Assembly (NCBI GenBank): GCA_963728985.1
Contig: CAVSME010000003.1
Span: 1-64,000 of the forward strand
Direction of reading: 5' to 3'
Origin: DASXAI01 sp963728985
GTDB lineage: Bacteria > Actinomycetota > Acidimicrobiia > Acidimicrobiales > Ilumatobacteraceae
Length of the DNA: 64,000 bases
Below, in pieces: positions 17,295 through 24,990 of the stretch. The notes beneath the pieces were generated by a model. It worked only from the letters and a program-made list of their open reading frames with translations. It had not been told where the DNA came from and did no database searches. Position 1 is the stretch's first letter; each line of letters opens with the position of its first letter. The position numbers were made by a program, and so were the translations under genes.

Positions 17295-18007
17295 AGCGGG
17301 CTGCGCAGTTCGAGGGCGGCGACGTCGCCGACGATGATGGTCGAGGGCGCGACAAGGTCGGCCTGACCGACATCGGCGAGGGTGCAGCGAACCACGAGTT
17401 GCTCGCTCGTGGTGGCGGCGTGCACCACCGCCACCGGTGTCTCGGGCGGGCGACCGGCCGCCATGAGCCGCTTCGCGATCGACGCGATCTGGCCGACGCC
17501 CATGAGAATCACCAGCGTCGCCCCAGTCGCCGCGTGCGCCTCCCAGTCGACGGTGGTGGTGCCCGCCGGATCGACGTGACCGGTCACGACGGTGAACGCC
17601 GACGCCTGGTTGCGCATCGTCACGGGGATGCCCGCCGCCGCCGGCGCGGCGATGGCCGACGAGACACCGGGCACCACCTCGAACGGCACCACGGCGTGGA
17701 GCAGAGCCTCGCACTCCTCACCGCCGCGGCCGAACACGAAGGGATCGCCGCCCTTGAGGCGTACGACCTGGCGGCCGGCACGACCGTGATCGATCAGCGC
17801 CTGGTTGATGGCGGACTGGGGCATGACGGCGTGACCGGCGCGCTTGGACACATCGAGACGGATGGCCGACGGCGGGGCCAGATCGAGGATGGCGGCCGAG
17901 ATCAGACGGTCATGGACGAGGACGTCCGCCGTCGCGATCAGCGAGGCGGCCCGGACCGTGAGCAGCTCGGGATCGCCGGGCCCGGCGCCGACGAGGAAGA
18001 CGGTCAC
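17291..18007 (-). CDS. cobA: Uroporphyrinogen-III C-methyltransferase (SUMT)
   Basis: SUMT makes precorrin-2 by methylating uroporphyrinogen III at C2 and C7. The 238-residue product has FLVGAGPGDPELLTVRAA at the start, VVRLKGGDPFVFGRGGEE, the signature VVPGVSSAIAAPAAAGIPVT, and TLVILMGV. No siroheme-synthase (CysG) domains are attached. GTG 18007 overlaps the cobL stop by four bases, so it is translated last in the leftward run from 20850. Confidence 0.9.
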   Translation of the reverse strand: MTVFLVGAGPGDPELLTVRAASLIATADVLVHDRLISAAILDLAPPSAIRLDVSKRAGHAVMPQSAINQALIDHGRAGRQVVRLKGGDPFVFGRGGEECEALLHAVVPFEVVPGVSSAIAAPAAAGIPVTMRNQASAFTVVTGHVDPAGTTTVDWEAHAATGATLVILMGVGQIASIAKRLMAAGRPPETPVAVVHAATTSEQLVVRCTLADVGQADLVAPSTIIVGDVAALELRSPL

Positions 18008-19206
18008 GGCGCGCCGCGCTTGTCGCCCCAGCACACGAAGACCGGGTTCAGCGGCTCCAGGCGGACGCCGGCCGCGCCGATGGCCACGCACCGGTCGACG
18101 TGCACCTGCACCATCGAGCCGAGCAGGTCGAAGGCGGCCAGGGCCCGGTCGAGGACCACGAACGTCGCCACCAGTCGTCCGGCCGGGCGCAGCCGTTCCC
18201 AGCACGCGTGCAGCACGTCGAGTCCGCCGCCGCCGACGAACACCCGGTCGGGAGCGGGCAGGCCGTCGAGCGCGGTGGGCGCCGATCCGACGACGACGTC
18301 CACCTCCACACCCGCTGCGGCCGCGTTCGCCCCGATGTTGGCCGCGTCGCTGGCGTCCCGCTCGATGGCGTAGGCCCGCAGGCCCGGCGCCATCGCCGCC
18401 GCCTCCACGGCGACCGAACCGCTGCCGGCGCCGACGTCCCACAGCACGGCAGTGCGGGTCAGCTCCAACTTCGACAGGGCGACGGCGCGGACCTCGGCCT
18501 TCGTGATCATGCCGGCCCGGTGGGCGAACGCGTCTTCGTGGCGCCCCCAGCTGAGACCGGGGCCCGGGGACGCCACGTCCGGCTGCAGCAGCACGACCAC
18601 GGACATCGGGTCGAAGCTCCCCGCGGCCAGTCCACCGAGATCGGTGGCCACGATCCGCTCGCCGTCCTCACCGAGCCGGCTGGCCACGACGACCTCCCGG
18701 GGCCCGCAACCGGCGGCGTCGAGGGCGCGGCCGACGGCCTCGGGCGGGGTGTCGGGCGACGTCAGGACGGCCACCTTGCCGGCGGCGGCGATGGCGGCCA
18801 CGCCGTCACCCAGCGGTCGGCCGTGGGCCGACACGACGAGGGCGTCGTCCCAACTCACACCGGCGGCGGCGAAGGCCAGTGCCACCGACGACGGCGCCGG
18901 GTGGATCCGCACGGCGGCGCGCCCGAAGCGGGCCACGAGCAGGCGGGCGATGCCGAAGAAGCCGGGGTCACCCGACGCCAGCACGGACACGGCGCGCCCG
19001 GCCGCCCGCCGCACGGCGATGCGATCGATGATCGGGTCGAGCGGTCCGGTCAGCTCCACGCGCTCGGCGGGGCCGGTGGCCACGGCGGCGAGGTGCCGAG
19101 GCGACCCGACGATGACCTCGGCGGCGGCGATCGCCTGGCGCGCCGCCGCGCCGAAGACCTCGCCGCCGACGACGCCGACGACGGCGACCGCGGGCTCAGC
19201 CATCAT
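18004..19206 (-). CDS. cobL: Precorrin-6Y C5,15-methyltransferase (decarboxylating)
   Basis: CobL carries out two methylations and the decarboxylation that give precorrin-8. The 400-residue protein has an N-terminal CbiE-like methylase half (VLASGDPGFFGIARLL, HPAPSSVALAFAAAG) and a C-terminal CbiT-like Rossmann methyltransferase half (AVLWDVGAGSGSVAVEAA from about 260). Two consecutive ATGs (19206, 19203) overlap the cobM stop by roughly ten bases. Length and domain order are normal for CobL. Confidence 0.9.
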   Translation of the reverse strand: MMAEPAVAVVGVVGGEVFGAAARQAIAAAEVIVGSPRHLAAVATGPAERVELTGPLDPIIDRIAVRRAAGRAVSVLASGDPGFFGIARLLVARFGRAAVRIHPAPSSVALAFAAAGVSWDDALVVSAHGRPLGDGVAAIAAAGKVAVLTSPDTPPEAVGRALDAAGCGPREVVVASRLGEDGERIVATDLGGLAAGSFDPMSVVVLLQPDVASPGPGLSWGRHEDAFAHRAGMITKAEVRAVALSKLELTRTAVLWDVGAGSGSVAVEAAAMAPGLRAYAIERDASDAANIGANAAAAGVEVDVVVGSAPTALDGLPAPDRVFVGGGGLDVLHACWERLRPAGRLVATFVVLDRALAAFDLLGSMVQVHVDRCVAIGAAGVRLEPLNPVFVCWGDKRGAP

Positions 19207-19972
19207 TCGACGACGCCGGCCGGAACCGGGTCGCGTACTCGGGGGCGTAGACGTGGCTGGGCCGGCACAGATCGGCGTCCGCGAGGGCGGGCCCCACGAG
19301 GAAGAGGGTGGCGGCCCGGAAGCCGGCGTCTCGGACCGCGCCTGGCAGCTCGCCGATCGTCGTGCGCACCATGGCTTCGTCGGGCCATGATGCGCGGTGG
19401 ACGGCCACGACGGGCGTGTCGGCCAGGAACGCCGACGGCGGGCCCACGAGCCGGCGGGCCAGCTCGTCCACATGGGCGACAGAGAGGAAGATCGCCATCG
19501 TCGAGCCCGTCGCCGCCAGCGCCTCGATCGACTCGGCCTCGGGCATCGACGCCGCCGTGCCGACGGCGAGACGGGTGATGACGACGGACTGGGCGATGCC
19601 GGGGACCGTGAGCTCGCACGACGCCAGCGCGGCAGCCGCTGACATCGAGCTGACGCCCGGCACGATCTCGTAGGCCCGATCGTGGGCCCGGCACCACGCG
19701 ATCTGCTCGGCCACCGCGCTGTAGATGCTGGTGTCGCCCGAGTGCAGGCGCACGATGGCCGCGCTCGGATGGGCGGCGTACACGGCACACACCTCGTCCA
19801 GCGTCATGCCCTTCGAGTCGTGGACGACGGCGTCGGGGCGGCACCGGTCGAGCAGGGCGCCGGCCACCAGCGAACCGGCCCAGATCACGACGTCGGCGCC
19901 GGCCAGCCGCTCGGCCCCCCGCACCGTGATCAGGTCCGGCGCCCCGGGCCCGGCGCCCACGAACGAGATCAC
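19196..19972 (-). CDS. cobM: Precorrin-4 C11-methyltransferase
   Basis: CobM adds the C11 methyl to precorrin-4. The 258-residue product shows VGAGPGAPDLITVRGAERL, VVIWAGSLV, the typical HDSKGMTLDEV, VRLHSGDTSIYSAVAEQI and VPGVSSMSAAAA. The GTG start at 19972 shares GTGA with the stop of the upstream fusion gene, showing translational coupling to the putative regulator. It ends inside the first codons of cobL. Confidence 0.9.
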   Translation of the reverse strand: MISFVGAGPGAPDLITVRGAERLAGADVVIWAGSLVAGALLDRCRPDAVVHDSKGMTLDEVCAVYAAHPSAAIVRLHSGDTSIYSAVAEQIAWCRAHDRAYEIVPGVSSMSAAAALASCELTVPGIAQSVVITRLAVGTAASMPEAESIEALAATGSTMAIFLSVAHVDELARRLVGPPSAFLADTPVVAVHRASWPDEAMVRTTIGELPGAVRDAGFRAATLFLVGPALADADLCRPSHVYAPEYATRFRPASSNDG

Positions 19973-20850
19973 GACGGCACCCGGTCGAGACCGAGGGCGG
20001 GGAAGATCACCGTGGCGAGGTACGAGATGGGTCCAGCGGGCAGGTCGGCCAGGTCCACCAGCCGCTCGCCCGGCAGCCCGTTCAGCTCGGCCACCACGCC
20101 GTGGCGGTGGTGGCGCTCGGCGATGGCCTGCACGTCGCCGCCGTCGACCGATGCCTTGTAGACGACCACCGCCACCTGAGCGTCGCCAAGGCGGCGATCC
20201 AGATCGGGGAGGTTGTCGACCACGACCAGCGCGCCGCCGGCCCCGCCGAGGGCCATGGTCGATCGGGCGGCCGACGCCTGGTAGGCGGTGATGCCGGGGA
20301 CGGCGGCCACGTGGAGGGCGGGGCGGAGCCGACGGATGGCGGCAGCGAGGGCAGGGAACACCGACCACTGCGACGGGTCGCCCAGCACGGCCACGGCCAC
20401 CAGCTCGCCGGCGTCGCTCCCGGCGAGGACAGCGGCCGCCAGCGCCTGCAGCGAGGCCTCCCGGTGGGTCTCGTCCGGGTCGATGGCAAAGGGCACCCGC
20501 TGCACCCGCACCGCCGGCGCCACCGAGCGCACGACCATCTCGGCCCGGCCGACGGAGTGGTCGTCGGTGGTGATCACGATCACTCGGTCCGCGGCCAGCA
20601 GGGTGCCCCGGCCCGCGGCGGTGATCAGGCCCGGATCGCCGGGCCCGACGCCCACGCCGACGAGCGCGGGGCGCACCGCCGATGCCGGCGGCCCATCCGG
20701 CGCGCCGCCGTCACCCGCCCCCATCGGGAGCGCCAGCAGGCGGCCGATGGCGGCCCGGATCAGATCGGCCTCGGAGCGGCCACTGCGCTCGGCTCGGTCC
20801 TCCAAGAGCTGCTTCAGCTCGTCGGGCAGGTAGATGGAGGACTTCCGCAC
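19969..20850 (-). CDS. Ribbon-helix-helix / tetrapyrrole methylase fusion
   Basis: Residues 1-42 (RKSSIYLPDELKQLLEDRAE, then GRSEADLIRAAIGRLLA) are a complete CopG/Arc-type ribbon-helix-helix DNA-binding domain. From about 62 to 285 the same frame is a tetrapyrrole-methylase fold: GVGVGPGDPGLITAAGRGTL, VAVLGDPSQWSVFPALAA, VPGITAYQASAARSTMALGG and ISYLATVIFPA. It differs from the CobI at 22736 (no CEGDPFFYGSYMY motif) and from CobF, M, J and A, which are all present. I infer a regulator that senses a corrin intermediate or SAM, or a divergent methylase that autoregulates. GTG 20850 heads the leftward run. Confidence 0.75.
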   Translation of the reverse strand: MRKSSIYLPDELKQLLEDRAERSGRSEADLIRAAIGRLLALPMGAGDGGAPDGPPASAVRPALVGVGVGPGDPGLITAAGRGTLLAADRVIVITTDDHSVGRAEMVVRSVAPAVRVQRVPFAIDPDETHREASLQALAAAVLAGSDAGELVAVAVLGDPSQWSVFPALAAAIRRLRPALHVAAVPGITAYQASAARSTMALGGAGGALVVVDNLPDLDRRLGDAQVAVVVYKASVDGGDVQAIAERHHRHGVVAELNGLPGERLVDLADLPAGPISYLATVIFPALGLDRVPS

Positions 20851-20916
20851 GGGCCGACCCTAGACCGCATAGGGCAGACGTAGGGCACGTGCGGATGGCC
20901 CGGCTACGCTGCCCGC
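20851..20916. promoter_or_regulatory. Divergent promoter/operator of the cob cluster
   Basis: The 66-bp gap separates the GTG starts of the leftward fusion gene and rightward cobG. Leftward, TAGGGT (complement of 20857-20862) lies six bases before the start; rightward, TACGCT (20905-20910) lies six bases before GTG 20917. Three similar half-sites, CCCTA (20858-20862), TAGGGCA (20870-20876) and TAGGGCA (20881-20887), are spaced about one helical turn apart. Such spacing suits paired ribbon-helix-helix dimers. I see no cobalamin riboswitch, and there is no room for one. Confidence 0.55.
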
Positions 20917-22110
20917 GTGGGAGGAACGAGCGCGCCGCAACGCCCGCCGGCACGGCGCCTGGCCTGCCCCGGCGTGGCCGATCCGATGGAGGCGGCCGAC
21001 GGTTGGCTCCTGCGAGTGCGCCTGCCGGGTGGCGTCGTCGAGCCGGAGCAGCTCGATGTGGCCGCCGCCGCCAGTGAGCGATGGGGTCGGGGTGTGGTCG
21101 AGATCACCACGCGCGGCAACCTGCAGCTGCGGGGCATCGCCGACGGGGCCGTCGCCGCCGCCGCCGGTGCGCTGGTGGACGGCGGGCTGGCCCGGCCTGA
21201 TCCCCTGCTCGACGCCCGCCGGGCGGTGGTGGCGTCCCCGCTCACGGGTCACGATCCGGCCGAGGCACGGTCGGCGGCCAGTCTCGTGGAGGCACTGGTC
21301 GACGGGCTCACGGCGGCCGCCCTTCCGGGCCCGCTGGCCCCCAAGTTCGGCGTGGTGGTCGACACGTCCGGTTCGATCCGTGTCAGCGCCGTGCCCGCCG
21401 ACGTGCTGCTCGTGGCCCGGCGCGACGCCGTGGGGGCGGTCGGCTGGTCGATGGCCATCGGCCATGGCGCGCACCCGCGGTGGAGCGGCCCCGTCGGCCC
21501 GTGCACCGACGCCGACCTGGTGCGGCTGATCGTCGACGTCGCCGCCCGCTGCGCCGCCCACGGCGGCCGCGCCGCGGAGCTGTCACCGGACGCCGTCGCC
21601 GCCGTCGCCGGCCGTCGCCGGCCATCGTCGGTGGCCCGGGCGACGACCCCGCCGGCGGCCAGTGTCGGCCCGTGGGATCACGTCGCCGCCGATCGGGTGA
21701 ACGTGATCGGCGCGCCGCCGCTCGGTCGCCTCGATCCGGTGCAGCTGCGTCGCCTGGCCGGGGTCGGCCGCCGCGGCCTCGGGCTGCGGGTCACGCCCAG
21801 CGGCGCGGTGGCCGTCCTCGGCGTGCCTCGGAGCGAGCTCGGCGCCGTCACCGCCGAGCTGAACGGCGCTGGCTGCTCGACCGATCCGCTCGACGGCTGG
21901 CACGCCGTGTCCGCGTGTGCCGGCTCCGACGGCTGTGCGTCCGGCCGGGCCGACACCCTCGCCGCCGCCGCTCGCATCGCCAGCGCACCGGAAGGTCGCC
22001 GGCGCGTGCACCTGTCGGGCTGCGAGAAGTTGTGCGGCGCGCCCAGCGACGCCCGCGTCCTCATCGCCGACGGCGCCGGCCGGTTCGTCAGCGCGGAGGG
22101 CTGGCCGTGA
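20917..22110 (+). CDS. cobG: Precorrin-3B synthase (CobG-type monooxygenase)
   Basis: CobG uses O2 to hydroxylate C20 of precorrin-3A with gamma-lactone formation, the oxygen-dependent step of the aerobic pathway. The 397-residue protein has two nitrite/sulfite-reductase-like half domains (EITTRGNLQLRGI near 70; a second around 270) and a 4Fe-4S/siroheme-type ligand set: Cys334 and Cys340 in ACAGSDGC, Cys369 and Cys373 in GCEKLC. GTG 20917 sits six bases after a -10 element. The stop overlaps cobH. Confidence 0.88.
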   Translation: MGGTSAPQRPPARRLACPGVADPMEAADGWLLRVRLPGGVVEPEQLDVAAAASERWGRGVVEITTRGNLQLRGIADGAVAAAAGALVDGGLARPDPLLDARRAVVASPLTGHDPAEARSAASLVEALVDGLTAAALPGPLAPKFGVVVDTSGSIRVSAVPADVLLVARRDAVGAVGWSMAIGHGAHPRWSGPVGPCTDADLVRLIVDVAARCAAHGGRAAELSPDAVAAVAGRRRPSSVARATTPPAASVGPWDHVAADRVNVIGAPPLGRLDPVQLRRLAGVGRRGLGLRVTPSGAVAVLGVPRSELGAVTAELNGAGCSTDPLDGWHAVSACAGSDGCASGRADTLAAAARIASAPEGRRRVHLSGCEKLCGAPSDARVLIADGAGRFVSAEGWP

Positions 22111-22739
22111 CCCACCTGGTCTACGAGCGCGACGCCGCCGCCATCTACCGGCAGTCGTTCGCCACCATCCGCGCCGAGGCCGACCTCGCCGGCATCCCGC
22201 CGGACCTCGAGCCCGTCGTCGTGCGCATGATCCACGCCTGCGGGATGACCGACCTGCCCGCCCTCGTCGAGGCGACGGCCGACGTCGTGGTGGCGGCGCG
22301 GGCGGCGCTGGTCAACGGCCGGCCGGTGTTCTGCGACTCGATGATGGTGGCCAATGGCATCACCCGAGCGCGCCTGCCCGCCGCCAACCCCGTGCGCTGC
22401 ACGCTCCCGGACCCGGGCATCGCCGCCGACGCGACGGCGGCGGGCACGACCCGATCGGCGGTCGCCGTCGACCGCTGGGTGCCGGAGCTGACCGGCGCCA
22501 TCGCCGTCATCGGGAACGCCCCGACGGCCCTGTTCCGCCTCCTCGAACTGGCCCTGGACGGCGTGGCCCGGCCGGCGGCCATCCTCGGCCTGCCCGTCGG
22601 GTTCGTGGGGGCGGCCGAGTCGAAGCAGGCACTGGCCACCCTCGACCACGGCATCCCCTACCTCACCGTCCACGGCCGGCGCGGCGGCAGCGCGATGGCC
22701 GTGGCCGCCCTCAACGCCATCGCCAGCGAGCGCGAGTGA
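22107..22739 (+). CDS. cobH: Precorrin-8X methylmutase
   Basis: CobH moves a methyl from C11 to C12, giving hydrogenobyrinic acid. The 210-residue product shows RMIHACGMTDLP with the catalytic His, VFCDSMMVANGI, AVIGNAPTALFRLLEL and GLPVGFVGAAESKQAL, all family hallmarks. GTG 22107 overlaps the cobG stop (GTGA), and its end overlaps cobI. The gene is normal in length. Confidence 0.92.
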   Translation: MTHLVYERDAAAIYRQSFATIRAEADLAGIPPDLEPVVVRMIHACGMTDLPALVEATADVVVAARAALVNGRPVFCDSMMVANGITRARLPAANPVRCTLPDPGIAADATAAGTTRSAVAVDRWVPELTGAIAVIGNAPTALFRLLELALDGVARPAAILGLPVGFVGAAESKQALATLDHGIPYLTVHGRRGGSAMAVAALNAIASERE

Positions 22740-23467
22740 ACGGCCACCTCTACGGCATCGGCGTGGGCCCGGGCGACCCCGAGCTCATGACCGTGAAGGC
22801 CCAGCGGCTCCTGCGGGCGTGCCCGGTGGTGGCCCACTTCGCCGCCATCGACCGACCGGGCAACGCCTGGTCCACGGTGCAGCCGCTGCTCGCACCCACC
22901 CAGACCGTCCTGCGCCTGGAGTACCCCGTCACCACCGAACCGACCGCCGAGTACGAGTGGCTCCTCGACGAGTTCTACGACGCATCGGCGACGGGGATCG
23001 AGGCCGAGCTCATCGCCGGCCGCGACGTCGCCGTCGTGTGCGAGGGCGATCCCTTCTTCTACGGCAGCTACATGTACGTTCACCATCGCCTGGCCGGTCG
23101 TTACGACACCACTGTCGTGCCCGGCGTGACGTCGTTCAGCGCCGCCGCCGCCGCCGCCGGCACCCCGCTCGTGTCGCGCGACGAGACCCTCACCATCATC
23201 CCCGCGCTGAGGAGCGAGCAGGAGGTGGAGGCACTGTTGCAGGGTGCCGACGCCGCCGTGCTGATGAAGGTCGGGTCCCACCTCGCCGACGTCCGGGCGG
23301 CAGCGGCGGCCGCCGGCGTCGAGGGCTCCGCCGTCTACGTCGAGCGGGCCAGCTGCGCCGCCGAGCGCGTGCTCCCGCTGGCCGAGACCACCGGGGTCGA
23401 CGCCCCGTACTTCTCGGTGGTGCTGGTGCCGGGGCCGGCGCTCGGCCGCCGGCGCGTGGCCGAATGA
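22736..23467 (+). CDS. cobI: Precorrin-2 C20-methyltransferase
   Basis: CobI converts precorrin-2 to precorrin-3A. The 243-residue enzyme has YGIGVGPGDPELMTVKAQRL, the C20-specific RLEYPVTTEPTAEYE, VVCEGDPFFYGSYMYVH, VVPGVTSFSAAAAAAG and the ending PYFSVVLV. GTG 22736 overlaps the cobH stop and the gene overlaps cobJ by four bases. This is the orthodox CobI, which makes the separate methylase fused to a DNA-binding domain at 19969-20850 a paralog of unclear task. Confidence 0.9.
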   Translation: MNGHLYGIGVGPGDPELMTVKAQRLLRACPVVAHFAAIDRPGNAWSTVQPLLAPTQTVLRLEYPVTTEPTAEYEWLLDEFYDASATGIEAELIAGRDVAVVCEGDPFFYGSYMYVHHRLAGRYDTTVVPGVTSFSAAAAAAGTPLVSRDETLTIIPALRSEQEVEALLQGADAAVLMKVGSHLADVRAAAAAAGVEGSAVYVERASCAAERVLPLAETTGVDAPYFSVVLVPGPALGRRRVAE

Positions 23468-24207
23468 CCGGGCGCGTCACGGTCGTCGGTCTCGGTCCGG
23501 GGCGCGCCGACTGGTGCCTGCCCGCCGTGACCGAACGGCTGCAGGCGGCGACCGATCTCGTCGGCTACGGCCCCTACCTCGACCTCGTGCCCGTGGCCAC
23601 GACCGCGGTGCGCCATGCGTCGGAGAACCGGGTGGAAGCCGAGCGGGCCCGGCACGCCCTCGATCTCGCCGGCGCGGGCGGCGACGTGGTCGTCGTCTCC
23701 TCCGGCGATCCCGGCATCTTCGCCATGGCCAGCGCCGTCATGGAGGCGCTCGATCAGCGTGACGAGGTGGACGTCGAAGTGCTGCCCGGCATCACCGCCG
23801 CCCAGGCCCTCGCCAGCCGCGTCGGGGCTCCGCTGGGGCACGACTTCTGCGTGATCTCGCTCTCGGACGTGCTCAAGCCGTGGGAGGTCATCGAACGGCG
23901 CCTGCGGGCGGCGGCCGAAGCCGATTTCGTGATCGCGATCTACAACCCTGCATCGCGGCATCGCCCGTGGCAGCTCGGCCGGGCGCTGGCGCTGGTCGGG
24001 CAGTGGCGGGCGCCGTCGACGCCGGTGGCCGTCGGGCGCCACGTGGGCCGGCCCGGCGAATCGGTCGGCGTCGTCACGCTGGACGAGCTCGACCCGGGCA
24101 CCGTCGACATGAGCACCGTGCTCCTCGTCGGCTCGTCCACCACCCGCATGCTCCCGCATCGACCGCTGGCCAGCTCGCTCTACACGCCCCGGCGCTATCC
24201 CGCCTGA
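23464..24207 (+). CDS. cobJ: Precorrin-3B C17-methyltransferase
   Basis: CobJ methylates C17 and contracts the ring to give precorrin-4. The 247-residue product has VVGLGPGRADWCLPAV, DLVGYGPYLDLV, VVSSGDPGIFAMASAV, VLPGITAAQALASR and IAIYNPASRHRPW. ATG 23464 is coupled to cobI by ATGA. Its 3' end overlaps the convergent cobK by 13 bases, leaving no room for a terminator between them. Confidence 0.92.
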   Translation: MTGRVTVVGLGPGRADWCLPAVTERLQAATDLVGYGPYLDLVPVATTAVRHASENRVEAERARHALDLAGAGGDVVVVSSGDPGIFAMASAVMEALDQRDEVDVEVLPGITAAQALASRVGAPLGHDFCVISLSDVLKPWEVIERRLRAAAEADFVIAIYNPASRHRPWQLGRALALVGQWRAPSTPVAVGRHVGRPGESVGVVTLDELDPGTVDMSTVLLVGSSTTRMLPHRPLASSLYTPRRYPA

Positions 24208-24935
24208 GCCACCCACGCCAGCGCCTCGTCCACCGTCGCCACGACGTCGACGCCCGCCGGTCGGGGCGGCCGGGCCACCATGATCACCGGGACGCCGAGC
24301 TCGCGGGCGGCGTCGATCTTGGCCACGGTGGCCGTGCCGCCGGCGTTCTTGGCCACCACCGCATCGATCCGGTGGTCGCGCAGCAACTGGCGTTCGCCGT
24401 CCACGGTGAATGGTCCCCGCCCCCGGATTTCGAGTGACGCCGGCAGCGGGCGCTCCACCGGTTCGATCGAGCGGACGAGGAACCACTGTGCACCGAGCGG
24501 GCGGAACGCGTCGATCTGCTGGCGACCGGTGGCGAGGAACACCCGCCCGGCGCCGGACGCCGCCACCGCCGCCGCCGCTTCGGCCATGTCCGGCACCTCG
24601 ATCCAACGGTCGCCGTCGCGCCGCTGCCACGGGGGCCGCAGGAGGCGGACGTTGGGGATGCCCGTGGCGGCGGCCGCGTCAGCGACGTGGAACGGCATCA
24701 CCGCGGCGAAGGGATGGGTGGCGTCGACCACGGCGCCGATGCGGTGCCCGTCGAGGTAGGCGACCAAGCCGTCGACGCCGCCGAAGCCGCCGACGCGCAC
24801 GGTGCCGGGGCGGGGCACCGCGGCCGTGGTCACGCCGGCCAGCGAGCTGATGACGGGCACCCCTCGCTCGTCGAGCCGCCGGGCCAGCTCGGTGGCCTCG
24901 CTCGTGCCCGCCAGGACGAGCACAGAGGCGGTCAC
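24195..24935 (-). CDS. cobK: Precorrin-6A reductase
   Basis: CobK reduces precorrin-6A to dihydro-precorrin-6A (6B) with NADPH. The 246-residue protein shows VLVLAGTSEATELARRL at the start, VVDATHPFAAVMPFHVADAA, VFLATGRQQIDAF and VVAKNAGGTATVAKIDAARE, the family pattern. GTG 24935 gives the N-terminus VTASVLVLAGTSEA. It is transcribed leftward, divergent from cobN across a 55-bp gap and convergent with cobJ. Confidence 0.88.
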   Translation of the reverse strand: MTASVLVLAGTSEATELARRLDERGVPVISSLAGVTTAAVPRPGTVRVGGFGGVDGLVAYLDGHRIGAVVDATHPFAAVMPFHVADAAAATGIPNVRLLRPPWQRRDGDRWIEVPDMAEAAAAVAASGAGRVFLATGRQQIDAFRPLGAQWFLVRSIEPVERPLPASLEIRGRGPFTVDGERQLLRDHRIDAVVAKNAGGTATVAKIDAARELGVPVIMVARPPRPAGVDVVATVDEALAWVAQAG

Positions 24936-24990
24936 TCGTGGAGGGTAGACCGGTGGGGATGCGACGCCGAGCCCGACCCTGCGACGCGCC

